Shown: positions 1-13,797 of the stretch, one piece after another
How positions within the stretch are numbered: the stretch's first letter is position 1
How the letters are laid out: each line of letters begins with the position of its first letter
NCBI GenBank assembly: GCA_003342815.1
Contig: PTEX01000145.1
Coordinates: 850,600 to 914,599 of the forward strand
Origin: Eudromia elegans
Lineage: Eukaryota; Chordata; Aves; Tinamiformes; Tinamidae
Length of the DNA: 64,000 nucleotides
Direction: 5' to 3'
Made by a program: the position numbers and the translations under genes
Notes under the pieces: generated by a model
Told to the model about the DNA's origin: nothing
The model's database searches: none
Seen by the model: the letters and a program-made list of their open reading frames with translations, nothing else

Positions 1-1230
1 CTACCTCCCCATACAAATCACATTGAGAATGTCTTTGGGGTTTGTCCTGAGGGCAGCCATACTACATACTGAGGCCTAATTTTTGCCAAAGATCTTCTCT
101 GGAGTTCAAGCAAATAATTTAAGACAGACCTTTCTGAGCAGAAATACTTTGTCTGGCTGCAGGTTCCAGCTCTGAATCCTGTGTTACCTAACCTTGCTTG
201 CAGGCAGAAGTAACAGCACAAAGCCACTCATTCACCTTCTTCCTGAATCCATGATCTGCATGTGCCTTAAACAAAGCAAATATGCCATATGACCTTAAAA
301 GAAGCAAATGAAACAAGAAACAAATTAAGGACATGAGAACCTTCTCTCACCAATTGTGCCTGCTCTGGCAGTAGAAAGACAGCTCATGTGCTGAGCTCAG
401 ATGGCAACACCAAGGAACAGAGGACGATTTGAGATGCTCTAGGGTATCCTACACTGCCAGTAGCTGCATCCATGGATCTGTCACAGCTTCTCTCTGACTC
501 TTTTACTCAGTCCATTAAGCACCTCTCATTCGTTCCAGAGACAAGTATGTTACTGGTAATTGCAGAGTTAAAAATCTGTGTTGGCTTTTCTCTCGTGCAC
601 TTGTTCTCTTCTGTGGTGGCAGAGGAACATTCTGTGAAAAGACAGAAATGCCCCTCAGAAATCCCTTAAGATATGACCTGTCTCTAGTTCTTCCAGTTAC
701 TCCTGAATATATTTCTCCAAAATGTGATCTTCTGCTACATGAGTGACACTTCTACATGGAGTGGGCACTAGACAGGGTTGGTGTTTTGTAGTTTTACAGT
801 CTTCAGAAAGGAGAATAAGCTTCCATTCCTCTGGAAAAGACTACTTAAATCTATACCATTTGAGGATCTGAATGAAAGCATTCATATTCAAATGACCTCA
901 AAACAACTTGGAATATAGATGAAAATGCTCTACCAAGGGCAACTAAAGACTGTTCTCACAGCCCTCTAATTTACTTGGAGATTTCTCTCTGACAACATGC
1001 CTATAGAGCCGGCAGCTCTGAATGTGCCACAGAGGAATCACCTTTTTAGTAACCTTTTCCCTTCCTCATCTTTTGTTGCTTGGTAGTTTAAGCAGTTCCT
1101 CAGAAGAGATTTCACACAAAATAAGACTGCTCAAGGAGATGTCCTTGAGCTTAGTCTCCAAGAGAACTGAGCCAATTTGTGCCTTTTATTTCAGTGTTGT
1201 ACAATGTTTGCCCCTGGACCCTAAAAAGAT

Positions 1231-1264
1231 ATAAAATAAATAAATAAATAAAGTAAAGTAAAGT
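1231..1264. repeat. TAAA microsatellite
   Basis: The stretch starts as a run of TAAA units and drifts into GTAAA units at its right end. It is a simple-sequence repeat with no sign of function. Confidence 0.85.
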
Positions 1265-4040
1265 TTAGACAAAGAAACAGAACTGTGCTGAGAAAGGGAT
1301 GACTGACACTGCTATTCACAGAACTGTGCTGCATAAGAAAGTGATCGACAGCAGCATTCACATCAGGTGCTTTCAGGATCAGGAATGTTTGGGAAGTGGT
1401 AAACAACACAAGCATGGACAATTAGCATGCATAGGATGAAACAGAACATCTAAGGAATAATAGAGTTAAATGTGAATTTGTTTTCTGATTCTAATACATG
1501 CTATGGGTCTGTCTTCCTTTCCTCTGGGGAAAATCATCAGTACATACAGACAGGCATAGAATTCTGACTATATCTGCCTTCAGTCTTAAGATTCCGTAAG
1601 TTTTATTTTCTTTGTGGATCCCCTATGTCTTAGACTCTCTTAGGTTCCCCTATCCTGTATGGTCAATGATGATCTGAAATTCTGACTGTACAGGAGTCAA
1701 GAAAACTGGATGACAGAAAACAACAAAATGCACAAGGTCCAAAGATCCTCTTCAGCATCCTGATATGAGGTTGTATCAGGGTGCTAACAGCAGGTATTAA
1801 CGAGGCTGTTTGGGAGTTGCTTACATTTTCTATTATTACTTGCTTAGCCTTTTTTTTTTTTTTTAATGTGACATCTGCTCCAGAGAATAAATTAGTGCAG
1901 TTATTAGACCAGCTGCATCAGCTTCTACCTCTTCCTTTCTTTTTTATTTAATTCATTTTTGATCTCTCTTATCCAACATGAAGCGAGAGAGAGGCTATAG
2001 AGATGCTCCACCAAGCCCCAAATGTGACTCCACTGCCATGACAGCCACAGAAACATTACTGTCACAGCTTACAGGACTGGACTGGTGCCAGTTAAATATA
2101 GCTTTAATAGGATCACTCTCTCTGGTGACTTAGGAGGCTTAGCTGCCATATGGCGTCTTCAGGCTTCTTTTCTATAAGTGCTGTGGAAGTGAATTGTTCT
2201 GCCAAGAGCTGTAGAAGCAGGGATCAGGAACCAATGTTAACAAAGAGGAGATGGAAGTACTGGATATCAGGCAGATCTATTGGTTAGCAGAGCGGCATTC
2301 ATCACGAGACTCAGTCCCAGCAAATACAGCAGCAAATAAAGGTGCAGATGACACTGAAGTTACCTGTTCTTCACCAGATTCCCCTCCCAAGGCAACAGTG
2401 TGGCCAAGTTCTCAACTCAGGAAAGTATCAACAGTTTATTTACTTACACTTCTACAGGGCTTTCCAAAGCCCTAACTGCTAAATGTTTAATGTAAAACAG
2501 ACGAGCGTGTGAAAAGCAGCAAAGAGTGTTCAGACAGCAAGTTCTGGCAATTCCCACAGGAATGCTGGGGAAAATAGTCCTGGCAAGGACCATGAGTGTC
2601 CTATTGGAAGTAGCTGTTGACTTTTCAGCACATCCTTGACTTAATAATTAAACCAGGCAAGATGAAGAACAAAGTAAGTGGTATTAAAATATAATCAGGG
2701 AGTGATAAATGCAAATGTCAATAGTTTAATTAGTGCTATTCTTTCATGAGAGGCAGCAAATAAAAAGAACTGAAAGATTACAGTCTAAGACCAAGTCTAC
2801 ACTTCAGGATTGATTGCTGCATGGCAAAACCCTTCTGAAAAAAAAAAAAATCACACTGTACTTCCAGAGCGGTGCTCCCACCACCACTGCTGCTTCTGCA
2901 CAGGGGAAGCAGTTCTACCCTACAAATTCTAAGCGTAAAAGTACAGAGGAGAACCTGGCTGACAGTCATTTTTACCACTTAATGCTTATGGCATAGATTA
3001 AGCCTAAAGCAATCAAAGCCCTCTGATTTAAACTGTTGCTGTTCAGAGGCAGTATTTGTACATCAGAGGTTTTGCTTACTGATCTCTAAAAGGAGAAAGG
3101 CAGTGCCCAGAAAAAGAGATTTTGCCTTGTTGTCAACAAGGAAATACTCCAAATGATATTAGCCTTGCCAATGAGCAGACTCCTCCATCAGGATGTTCAC
3201 ATCTTCATAAGAGGGGTTGCTGACACAGGCTTGTAAAACAGGGCATGTACATTGTTCACATTCTGTATGATGGCCACATTTAGTAGAGCTAAAGCCTCAG
3301 TCAGCGTAACTCGAGGATCATCAGCCAAATGCATGCTGGAAGCTCTTGCAAGCATAGCTGGTGTTAGCTAGGGCAGCATCCTCCCCAATGAATGCGGTTG
3401 GTTATGTCACCAAATGACTTGTGTAGACCTGTCAAAAGCAGAGATTTTTGGAGGTTGAGAGGGAGTTGGTTGGTTCATTGGTTGAAGGGGTTTTTTTGGA
3501 TGGGGAGGGAAGGGAGATGGAGCTGTATGGCTGTATGGTTAGAAAGCCGCCTGCTGCTGCTGCTCCTCATTGCATCTCCACGAGAGGGCTCTGCTGGCAA
3601 ACCTACACGGACACAGCCGGGCACGAGCTGCCTCCCACACATCCCTGGCAGAGCCAAGAACAGCCAAATGGTGCCTCTAGGACAGTCCCCCATAACCCCT
3701 AGTGCTAGTTAAGAGAAAGATCAAACACACAATAATCATATATTCACCATTTTTTCAATCAGCAATGATGGTTGCAAAGGTCAAGGCGTTTGTTTTCCTC
3801 TGCCAGGAGGCTGTTTTATAGGATAAGGGCTAAAGTTTGAAGTGAAATGTGAAAAAAAGGCATCGTGAATTTCATGGGCTTTGTTGTCAAGTAGTAATAG
3901 TTTCACAAATTAGATTCAAACGCCTTTGGTTTTTCATCCTCCTTAGAATATAATTAAACCTAATCCTCTACTTTGCTAGTTTTTTTCAGCACTATAAATC
4001 CACACAAACCATATTTATTTCTAATACGGCAGTATAGTAT

Positions 4041-4065
4041 TTACCTGCTCCTCATGAGCAGGTAA
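4041..4065. repeat. Short perfect inverted repeat
   Basis: Two 10-bp arms, TTACCTGCTC and GAGCAGGTAA, are exact reverse complements separated by CTCAT. A small cruciform or hairpin is possible. No terminator role is expected in this vertebrate context. Confidence 0.75.
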
Positions 4066-7000
4066 CAAGGCCAACAAGGCAAGTTTACTTTCCTTCTTGT
4101 TTGCCAGTGTATCCCTGACGCTATATTTACTCACAGCACACACACACAAATGAACAAGCTATGTGCGTATGCTGAGCATAGGTGAAATCAGCCTATAGCT
4201 TCCACAGGGGTACTGGGCATACAATCCCTCTGCACAGAGCACTGAGTGATGACACTACCGAAAGAGAAGTTGACTGTGATGTGCACAGCATCAGGAAAAC
4301 AGAACTAGGTCATCCTCAGATTGGAAAATGAACCATGTTTTCCACCACAGAAAGTGATTGCATTTGGATATAAAAAAGTGTTAGAATGTTATTAGTTTTC
4401 CTGATGAACATTACTATTGAATATTTACACAGGGTTTGCATGCATTAGTCTGAATATACAATGATTCTTTTCTTATTTTTGTGTGTATATTAAATATTGT
4501 CACATCCTGCAGACTATGTTTTCAATAGATTATAATAGAAACAGCTCTAGCATTATAAAATAGCAAGGCTAAAGAGCCCTTAGTAAATGTGGCTTATGAA
4601 TTTGACTCCTCTCCAGTTTTATTTGGACCTTAGGGACGTCAACATTTACACACTAATCGTAAGAGTCTGATTCATGAATATCTGGGCTTGTTATCCTCAC
4701 TGGACCGTGAGCTGACTGGGTCTGCTACATCTGCGCTTTCACTCCTCATACTCCAGTATGAATGTAGCCAAGGAATGTCTCTTTTATTTTATACATGCAG
4801 AGAGCCAAATCACTTGTGCTTGTCTGTGTGCTCCAGACTCAATGACTGCAGTGCACTATGATCTACCTTTGAAGACTATTCATAAATTTTAGCTGGTTCA
4901 AAACACAAAAGGTAGCTGACATCTCTTTTCTCACCAGATCTCTAATGAAGTGTATTAGTATTGCTCAGAATGTACTGGCTCCTAGATAATTTCTATCTCC
5001 ATGTATCAGCTGAGGCTCATGAACTGATACAAGCTTTTATTCTCAGTTGTTTAGGCTCTGTTGCTATGTTATGATGTTGCTATGATGAAGCTTGTTTTGA
5101 CATCAATGGTACCACGTTAGCTCTTGAAAGGAGATTTTTTTTTTGTGAGCTCAAATAAATAATAGTATAAAAGCCTCTCAAAATTGGTTCAACTTCTGTA
5201 ACATCTCCCTCCCCACACACACCCTTGACATGACCTTATACATCTTCTTCACAACTACTGAGTTCACCTGGGAGGCCTAGCTGAACCCCACATTATTTGG
5301 AACTTCTGAGTGTAGGTGCAGGGGGGGCCCTTCCTCAGGGAGGGGCATTTGACTTGAACTTGCCTTAACCCTTGAGAAGCAACCTGGAGCTCTTAATTTC
5401 CAGGCCATGCTGATGCACCTTCCACTTCATTTGACCTCTGCCTAAGGAGGCTGGTGGAAAAGAGCAGTGCTTTAGACAAAGATATACAAATTTAGTGATT
5501 GGTTTCTTAATGTTCTGTTGCATCACTCTGGTTTGATTGACTTTTAATATATGCTTTGGCCCAAGCGCCGAGAGGCATAATTTAATGAACTGGAAAATAA
5601 AATTATTAACTGTCAGCATGACTGGTTAGAGGATGGAATATCTAGTCACTCTTGAGCCTGCTGCATTTTTAAAGGCTCCGCTGGATTTTAGTTACATGAG
5701 TTCTGCTAATAGCCTAACAAATCCAGCGCCTTCACCTCTTACCCATAAACAAGTGATTGCAGGAGTGTAGTCATTGCCACTAAAAGACCATACATAATCT
5801 GGAAAAGGTAGCTCATGAAGACTTTTACTTAAAATCTAGCTAGAACAGACTAAAATCTTGGTAATAAGTCAAAAACAGAGAAACAGAGAATTTTTTTTTC
5901 CCCTCTTATAGGCATCATTCTTGCACCTAGACACGTGTGGATAGAAATGAGTCCAACCAAAGTATCTCTCAGTTTTCCTACATGTATTGCTTACTTCATG
6001 TGTAAGGGGAATAATTTTAATTGTGTAGACCCTACCTCGGTGTTCATATAATTATTTTGAAAGTAAAAGAGAAGAGTAAGATAAAAAGAAATGTGTCAGC
6101 CACCATCACAGACAGACGTTCCCTTCTGAGTGTGCAATCTGTGTGCATTTCAGACTCACTGCTCATATTCAGACTCACAAACTGAGGCTCTTTGAGACAA
6201 AAACGTGGGCCATGACAAACATGAAGGTTTGATTAAATGCCCCATATTTCTTTCTTTGAAATCCTAGGTAGGAAATGTGACATGCATCACAGCTGTGACC
6301 GTCCTCCTCAAAACACAATAAAACTATTTTGGTTTTTTTGCTTCAGACTTCAGATGTCCAACAGCTTTCTGCAATCAGGTGAGAAGGACATCTGAAAGGC
6401 CTGCCTATTTGCCAGACACAGCATGGTTTAGCCCTGAAAACATGATGTCTGTAGCATGGCACATAGGTTTTTGTCTATTATTTGAAATTCCTAGGATAAT
6501 TCTGCTATGGGTGCTGCTACAGAATTCAGTGTTGAGAAATGTGTTGCATTGTTTTAACGACTTGCTTCTCACATTCTTCTGCACCTAATTAGATTCAGAT
6601 CAAATGAAATCATAAGTGCCTAGGGATAAAGAGAAGCTCTTAAAGGGCAATTGGCTCAGACAATGCAAGCCTGTAAGGGGAGTTTCAAGCAGATGCAGTG
6701 ATTAATTGGTTATTTGAACTTCGTGTGCTGAACTGTTCTGACAGGACAGGTATTTTCATGCCAACTTGCTGACTCCACTGCAAAAGCAATTCATTTGTGT
6801 AAGAAGGGTGCAGTAACAAAATGAAGAGATGGACGTTTTGTGTGCAAATCAGCAGCTAGGATCATATTTCCAAGATCTGGAGTATGCCAAGGATTTGTCC
6901 AAGAAAGGAGGAAGGGGAGTTGTTAGGAATGCTATGACAAGTTGAAAATATTTAGCTGAAAAGGTAGACATCAGTAACTTAGAAACAGCTGTTGGGAAAT

Positions 7001-10000
7001 GTAGGTTCTGCATAATGATGGTAAATTTTTGGAAAATGTGCATTCAACTAGAAGTGCAATGATACAAGAGGACAAGAGTAAAAAGGGAGCAAAGCCAAGG
7101 TTCAGCAAGACCTATGCTAGCATCAAGAAACTCTGGCACATGTTTTTGATGAGGTTAGCTCTATTAGCATAAACTCCTGAAAGGTCAGTCTGCTTCATTT
7201 CTATTCTGGTCAGCCTTCACTGAAAAGAGACTCCATGCCCTATTGCTTCCATACAGCTTCAAGATGTAAACTATCAGCCTCTGTTTCATATACTAACATC
7301 TACAGCAAGGAGTAATGTCACAATTTTGTCCCTTGAATATCACAACCCTTTGTCATTTCTGCTGCTTACAGATATTGCTTTCTGCATTCCTGATACTGGC
7401 AACATTCTGAGAATAAAGTCCCTTTAGTCTAGTAATTAACAGTCAGCTCTGAATTCACTTTAGGTTCCATATTGTGACTACTTTGTACAGCAAACTCTCT
7501 TGTAACTTGGGCATCTTCCCATCATTCTTTTAATACCACCTCTCTTACGCAATCAGACTTCACAAAAGGCATTTTTTTCCATAATCTTTTCCTGCTTTGT
7601 TCATTGCTATCTCTTTCTTTCCATTTTGTTTCCTTTCCTTTTTTTTAATTTTCTCTATTGCCTTTCCTTGTCTGTAGACATGTGCACACTTACCTAGCCT
7701 AGCTTTTTCTTCTACCTTTACCCTAAATTATTTAGATATTTAACAAAACAAAGACACAAGTATATACAAAACCAGAAATTATAGTGTTTCTTAAGAACAA
7801 CAAAAGCAAACACATTAACAAATTATGTTTTGGGATTGTTTCCCTTTATTCTTCTTATTCTTTTGATTTTTGGCTTGATCTGTTATGAAAAATAAGCCAT
7901 GTAAATACTTTGGAGTAGTGACTGCATTCTTTATCAGCATAGTACTTAATACCCTTTCAGATACTAAATAAAATCTATAAATGGTTAAAAATGTTTTCCT
8001 TAACTCAGTGATATAAGTGCTTAGCATTCATACTTTTTTTTTTTTTTAATATTAGGCAATTGGCTGTGAACTGAGAACAACTATAACAATATATGGAATT
8101 AGTCAGTTTGCATCAGTCAAGGGACTACTATTAGTATGTTTATCTCTTGTTTAGATGGATGAAAATTCAGACAACCTAATTATTTCTCTACAATCTCTAG
8201 CTAGCAATAGAAGACTCTACACTCACAATTGCACTCTTGATTTATAGGAGGAAAAACAGCTGAACAAAAGCTTGTCAGGTTCAACTACTGCTTAAGTTGC
8301 ATACTACATTTCTCTGCAAACAAGAGCAGTGCTTTGAATTTTCCTGTTTTCACCACAAAGCTTAATCGTCTAGCATACTGTGATGCTCAGTGACAAGCTA
8401 CAGGAGTGCTGCAGCTACCAGACCCTCCTCAAAGTCACCTTACTGGCCTCCCAGGACTCACGACTCATGTTGTCTACTGTGGTGTCCGTGCCCAGCACAG
8501 CCGATACCAGCTCTGCCCACAGCTTGGTGGTTAGCAAAGTTTTCCAGCAGGTTTGAGCACAGACCGTGTTACAGTAGGAATGGAGGAGGCACTTTGCTAA
8601 GGAGGAGGAAGCTTTGCCAAGTGATGGTTTGGCAATTGCAGGTTCTAATAGATACTGAAGAGACGCACAGCTTCAAACATAGTTTTTCCTTTGTATTTTC
8701 TAATGATATCTATCTGCTTGGCATCAGCTAATCTTGATTTTAGGGCACTAAATCCTCCATTCATTGTACGTGAAATTCAGCCAGAATTATCAAATGCTGC
8801 TCAAAGAATCAGGTATCTATCAGTACAGTAAAATTAGAGTTCTTCTTTGAAGCTGGGCTGTAGCTTTGTGACTGGAAAAACTAGACATTGCTTTAGACTG
8901 CACAGAGGCAGAAAGGTCTTTTCAAGCTGATTGTTTGCCAGCTAGTAATGGCTTATTGTAATTATTATTTAATTAAAAACATTTTAGGTGTTGGAAGAAA
9001 GCAACAAGCTTGAATTTTTGCTTCATAGTACACTCTTAGAGCAAATGTGTAAGGGATGCTCCAATGCAAAATTACATTTAATGCATGACCTTTACATCAT
9101 TATTAATAATGCTACATTATTAAAAGTGAATCAGTCTGAAAAATGTATTTTTCACTGCTGCTGCTGCTGGCAAAGTTTTTGTATTTTATTCATCTGTAAT
9201 GACAAGCATAGACCCTTAGGTTATCTTTTTGTTTCAGTTTAGTCTAGCATTTCACTTTGCAGACAACATCAAGTTGTAGCAAGCACTGGCTGAAGGGAAT
9301 GTGGTTTAACTTTTTCATTGATTGATTTTTTTTTAATTCAATAGGAATTTGTGAGTGATTTTTATTCTTCTTGATGCCAAAAAAATAAAGCAAAGCTGGG
9401 AGAAGAGATCACCAGAGCTTCAAATGCAAAACTACATTATGAAATTTTGCAGTCATGCAGTAATTACATGAGCACATCAAGAGAGCATAAGCCTCCCATG
9501 ATACCAAATATGACCACTTGTTTCTTAGCATGACTGTGGGCTAAATAGGGTCAGGGAACCAGTCTGATTACAGCTCAACTAGAAAAACACAACAACCTAG
9601 CTTCCCAGCTCATGCCCACATCCTCCCTGAAAGCAAAGCAAAACAACAACAATATGGTCTACACAAAACCCCACTTAGTGGTGAACCTAGGTCAGTTCTC
9701 AGATCATTTGGCAAATACGGAGTGTGCTTTGGGTCTAGATTCAGACTCTCAAATGTATCTGTCTCCTCTGTTAGAGTCTGAAGGTTAGCCCCTTAAAGGG
9801 TATCTGAACTTCCATTAAATAGAGAGCTAGGCAAGAATTCAGTAGGTTCTTGGTAACACCTCAGATGCCCTAAGACACCTAAAATGGAGTTTGTATGTAT
9901 GACACAAGATCTAAGAGAATCATGCCCATGCAGAAAGGTAGCTGAAGAACAGATGGGTTGTCTAAGGAATCATACATGACGTTAGATGTTTATGGTTAGG

Positions 10001-10180
10001 CAACTGCATATGAATGCAGACGTTTAAAAAATGAAGCTGGCTTAATCTTAAACTGAATCCTACCCTGTCTTAGACTTGAACAGAATCCCACTCACAAACA
10101 CCCTCGCAAGCCTGAGGGAGAAGGGCGATGCAAAGCTATTAGTTTTTGCTCAAAGGCAGAGGTAGTAAAAGCCTTCTTCC

Positions 10181-10768
10181 ATAGAATCACAGAACGGTTA
10201 AGGTTGGAAAGGACCTCTAGAGATCATCTAGTCCAACCCCCCTGCTCCAGCAGGGACACCTAGAGCTCGTGGTACAGGGTGGCATCCAGGCGGGTTTGGA
10301 AGATCTCCAGAGAAGGAGACTCCACAACCTCTCTGAGCAGCCTGTTCCAGGGCTCCATCGCCCTCACAGGAAAGAAGCCTTACAGGGAGATAGAACTTCC
10401 TGTTTTTTAATTTGTACCCCTTATCACTTGTCCTGTCGCTGTCCATTATTGTTTGGCCCATTATTGTTTGGCCCCATCCTCTTCACATTCTCCCCTCAGG
10501 TATTTGTACATGTTGATAAGATCTCCTGTTATTCTTCTCCAGGCTAAACAGGCCCGGCTCACTTAGTCTTTGCTTGTATGGTAGATGTTCCAGTCCCTTA
10601 ATCATTTTTGTCGCTGTGTGCTGGACCCTCTCTAGAAGTTCCACGTCCCTCTTGTACTGGGGAGCCCAGAACTGCTCCCAATACTCCAGGTGCAGCCTCA
10701 CCAGAGCTGAGGAGAGGGGCAGGATCCCCTCCCTTGACTTCCTACCAATACTCTTCCTGATGCAATTT
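10181..10768 (-). mobile_element. CR1 LINE copy A, 5'-truncated
   Basis: This is the 3' end of a chicken-repeat-1 (CR1) non-LTR retrotransposon inserted on the minus strand. Read on that strand it ends at 10181 with the family's 3' tail (TTCTGTGATTCTATG), preceded by the conserved run that includes ATGATCTCTAGAGGTCC. The upstream part encodes the C-terminal region of ORF2, recognisable as HLEYWEQFWAPQYKRD and [10 protein letters not shown], followed by a degraded stretch and then QTRLDATL before the stop near 10260. The copy is cut off at about 10768, which is typical of incomplete target-primed reverse transcription. It carries frame damage and a local 15-bp tandem duplication at 10444-10473. 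It cannot be mobile. Confidence 0.93.
10444..10473. repeat. 15-bp tandem duplication inside CR1 copy A
   Basis: The unit CATTATTGTTTGGCC occurs twice head to tail. Such small duplications arise by replication slippage and mark this copy as dead. Confidence 0.85.
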
Positions 10769-12560
10769 CTTCCTAGAGAAATACCTGCTTCTGAGAGTTA
10801 AAAGTATTCATGGAACTACATCGTCAGAGAGTTGAAAGAGACCACAGAAATACTAAAAAACCCAATGTGAAAACTCTATATCAAGTGCTGACAGGCTCTA
10901 AAACAATTTTCTGTTTGTTATTCAGAGATCTTCAGATAGCAGCATTCATTTACCTCTTGAAAACATTAAGATAGCCAAGATAGTTTAACTATAAATATAA
11001 ACCAAATAGTTTTATGCTAGAAACAAGATGGAGGGAGACTTCTTCAGACACACTAACCTCCAGTGTCTTCAAAGAGACTTCAGTGAATAAAAATGTTCTT
11101 ATACACTAGAAAAAGGCTTCTTATAATTAATTATTATTGGTACTGGCAAAATCTATAACAATAACCTTTCAGTTTTAAAACAGAACAGACATATGTTCTT
11201 CAATGCTGCAAAATCCTCTGAGGAAAGAGATCTAATCCTAGAGACACCTCACCAATTTCTCTTCACCGACAATTTCTATTTCAATGAATATTATGTGACT
11301 TGGGAATGTGTTTTCTGCAATTATTTCTGCTTCCTTTCTCCATAGGTTAGAGCTTCTGACTCAAAGAGCTTTTATCTTCACCCTGTACTGGGCACAGCTC
11401 CATCAGAGAGTAGATTGTCTGGCAGTGGCAATGAACTCTGAAGACAGACACAGAAAGTGGGGGAAAAATTTTTTCTGATCTTTTCCTCTGGGTTCCTGGG
11501 TACTCTGCAGCACTTTGAATCCCACAGATTTAGAAGCAGAAGCCCTAATCTCCTTCATGGGCCTTTTATATTATAGAAGAATCCTACAAGAACCCCATTA
11601 CAAAAGAATATCCAGTTCTCTGATTTCTTATCTTTAATCATGGGAATATTGATCTCTGTATTTATTCAAAACATATCATAACGGATCATGCCACATTTTT
11701 CTAACATATTTTTCTGTCTTATCTCTTTATTTTGATTATGTTCAACCTTAAACAGGAACTGATATTTAGACCTTTGAGGACAAATGTGCCTTTTCCACGA
11801 AAAGGGAATAAGATCCCTTATATCCTAAAAGCAGAAATTCTTTAGTTATAACTTTGTGAATTCATTCTTAATTCTTCTTGATTCCTCTGTGCCCAGGAAT
11901 CAATCTTCCAATACTGTTTCATTCACAGTCCTTCCTCTGTTAGCATTTCTGATACTCTTTCCCATTGCCTGGTACAAAGCCCTCTCTAAAACAGTCAGAA
12001 CTTCTAATGTACTAAAATGACATAACTTCAAATGTGTCTAATTAAAACAGAAATGAAGAGTGACACTGATTGCAAGATCCTGCAACCAAATATATGTACA
12101 AGCTTATGAGAGTAAAGAGGAGAAGTTTAATTCCCATCAAGCTAGAGTTTTTTCTCAATTCTTTTTTTCTTTTCTTTTGATCTGAATTTTTCATCTATTC
12201 TTCTGTACAAATCACAGATAATAAAAGTCTATGAAGATGATCACTTCTAAAGTAAGTAAGGATTCACCTATCTCCCTGCTCAGGCAGGATTTCACTGAAC
12301 ATGTTTTTAGGCTTAAGATAGTCGAAAAATCATTCATTCACATCCTATTGTCATCCTAACATTCCTGCTCCCTCCTCACCTACCTTTTTTTTTTCTCTTA
12401 TCATTCCTCAGAACGGAAATTATAAAATAGAGTGAAAAATGAATCATCAACAACAACCACAAAAAGTTCAGGATGCTAAAACCCTTTCTCAATTATTAAG
12501 TTTAACTTTTTTTTCCCGATAAACATAATTTCAGGTAGCAATATTCACATATCTGAATAC

Positions 12561-12600
12561 CAAAAAAAACCAAAAAAAAACCAAACAAAAATAAAACCCC
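12561..12600. repeat. A-rich CAAA-type low-complexity run
   Basis: Runs of seven to nine A are separated by CC or C. This is low-complexity DNA, and no attached SINE or LINE body is evident on either side. Confidence 0.8.
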
Positions 12601-13355
12601 TCTAGTTTCAAGACTTTCTGCTAATCCAGGAAACTTTTTGTTGGTGGTAGTACTGAAACATTAGCAGGACAAGTGATAGCTTTCACAACATAAATTCTGA
12701 AATGTTGAAGCAGACCATTACTGGTGTTGAAGGAACTGGTGGACCACACTATGATAACTTTGTTCATACAGCAGACTTATTCACCAGGCATAGTAGTCAA
12801 ATTGCACATCTGCACATCAAAAAGTACATTTGAAATAATATTTTGGAAGCCCACAGAGATAAAATAAAATATGCAAACTGGATAATATGCTGCATGAAAT
12901 ATGAAGTTATATCTTCACCAGAAAGATTTATTCCTTCTGCCTGAGCAGTCAGACCATTTGCAGATGCACTCTCCTTATCATCTGAGAACTATGTTCAGGT
13001 GAGAGATTCTGAGACATCTCACAAGGACTCATAAAAAAGAAGAAATAAAGTGAAAACTTCTTTTTTTTTTTTTTAACCAGGCAGAGTATCATTAATGATG
13101 ATAGTTCTGCTGAAGACTCGACAATGGTTCAATATTTATTTTATCAAAAAAAAGCCAGTCCTTTTGAGGAAAGACTAGTTATCTTCAGTCCATCCAACTA
13201 TACCAGGGATATAACTTTTTTTCTGTAGAGTTTTAATATTGCAGGCACAATACATTATACTTCTAAGCAGAAGAACCCCCAAGAAAATGCAAAGACACTT
13301 GAACCAACTTAATCAAATTTAGGAAATGGATTTAAAGTGATTGATTTCACAGTAC

Positions 13356-13433
13356 CTTCAAGAACCCCATGCACAGAAAGTCTCCATCTTCATTAAAGGT
13401 GTTGAAAGTCTCATGATAAAGGTAATGGAAAAT
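13356..13433 (-). other. Candidate small coding exon, gene not recognised
   Basis: On the minus strand a pyrimidine-rich acceptor (CATTTCCTTTACTTTTAG) precedes a 78-nt segment that is open for exactly 26 codons and ends AAG before a GTACTG donor. The peptide begins IFHYLYHETF, contains FNEDGDF and ends CMGFLK. FNEDGDF loosely recalls an EF-hand loop but lacks the usual glycine. If intronic sequence were translated the frame would stop within three codons, so the open part ends at the donor. I do not recognise the protein. A segment this short can be open by chance, and the donor is only moderate, so this is a lead and not a gene call. Confidence 0.27.
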
Positions 13434-13774
13434 CTAAAAGTAAAGGAAATGCATACTTAAGATGTTTTTCAGGTATGGCTTTGATTTTAGTAGCTTCTAA
13501 ATTGTTACTTCTTACTAATTTATTGGTGGTGAAATGTAGTTTACAGACTAATCACTGAAATCAGCTTACAGCATCTCAGTTTGCTAAGCTCGCCTAAATG
13601 ACAGCTGTCTTTGCAAGCAGAGAAGCTAATTAAAATGAAAGGATGCTGACAGCACAGCCATGGTCCTGCGCCAAGTATGTAGCGCTGATTTGCAGTAGGA
13701 GGCTGGAGTTGAACTGGCCTGGGATTTCACATGTATCCACAGAGAGAAAACAGATGCTGCATACAACTAATGTT

Positions 13775-13797
13775 AAAAAAAAAAAAAAAAAAAAAAA
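13775..13797. repeat. Poly-A run of 23
   Basis: An uninterrupted A tract follows unique sequence with no recognisable retroposed body, so it is scored as simple sequence and not as a retrogene tail. Confidence 0.9.

Larger units (their letters stand above)
1..10180. other. Unique AT-rich non-coding stretch
   Basis: No exon, RNA gene or recognisable transposon stands out across this stretch. It contains a short TAAA microsatellite, T-rich runs and a few small palindromes. Two patches are richer in GC and poorer in stop codons than their surroundings: about 3540-3690, with overlapping open frames on both strands, and about 8390-8640, with a 113-codon plus frame. Neither product resembles a known family and neither has convincing splice sites, so I treat them as chance or as remnants too old to name. 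Confidence 0.6.

Noticed and set aside
3495-3520. G-quadruplex-like GGGG/GGG/GGG run
   Set aside because: There are only three runs of three or more G with one GG, and no promoter context, so at best a weak two-tetrad fold.
3392-3712. Three overlapping open frames on both strands
   Set aside because: The patch is GC-rich and stop-poor in several frames at once, which argues against any one being selected as coding.
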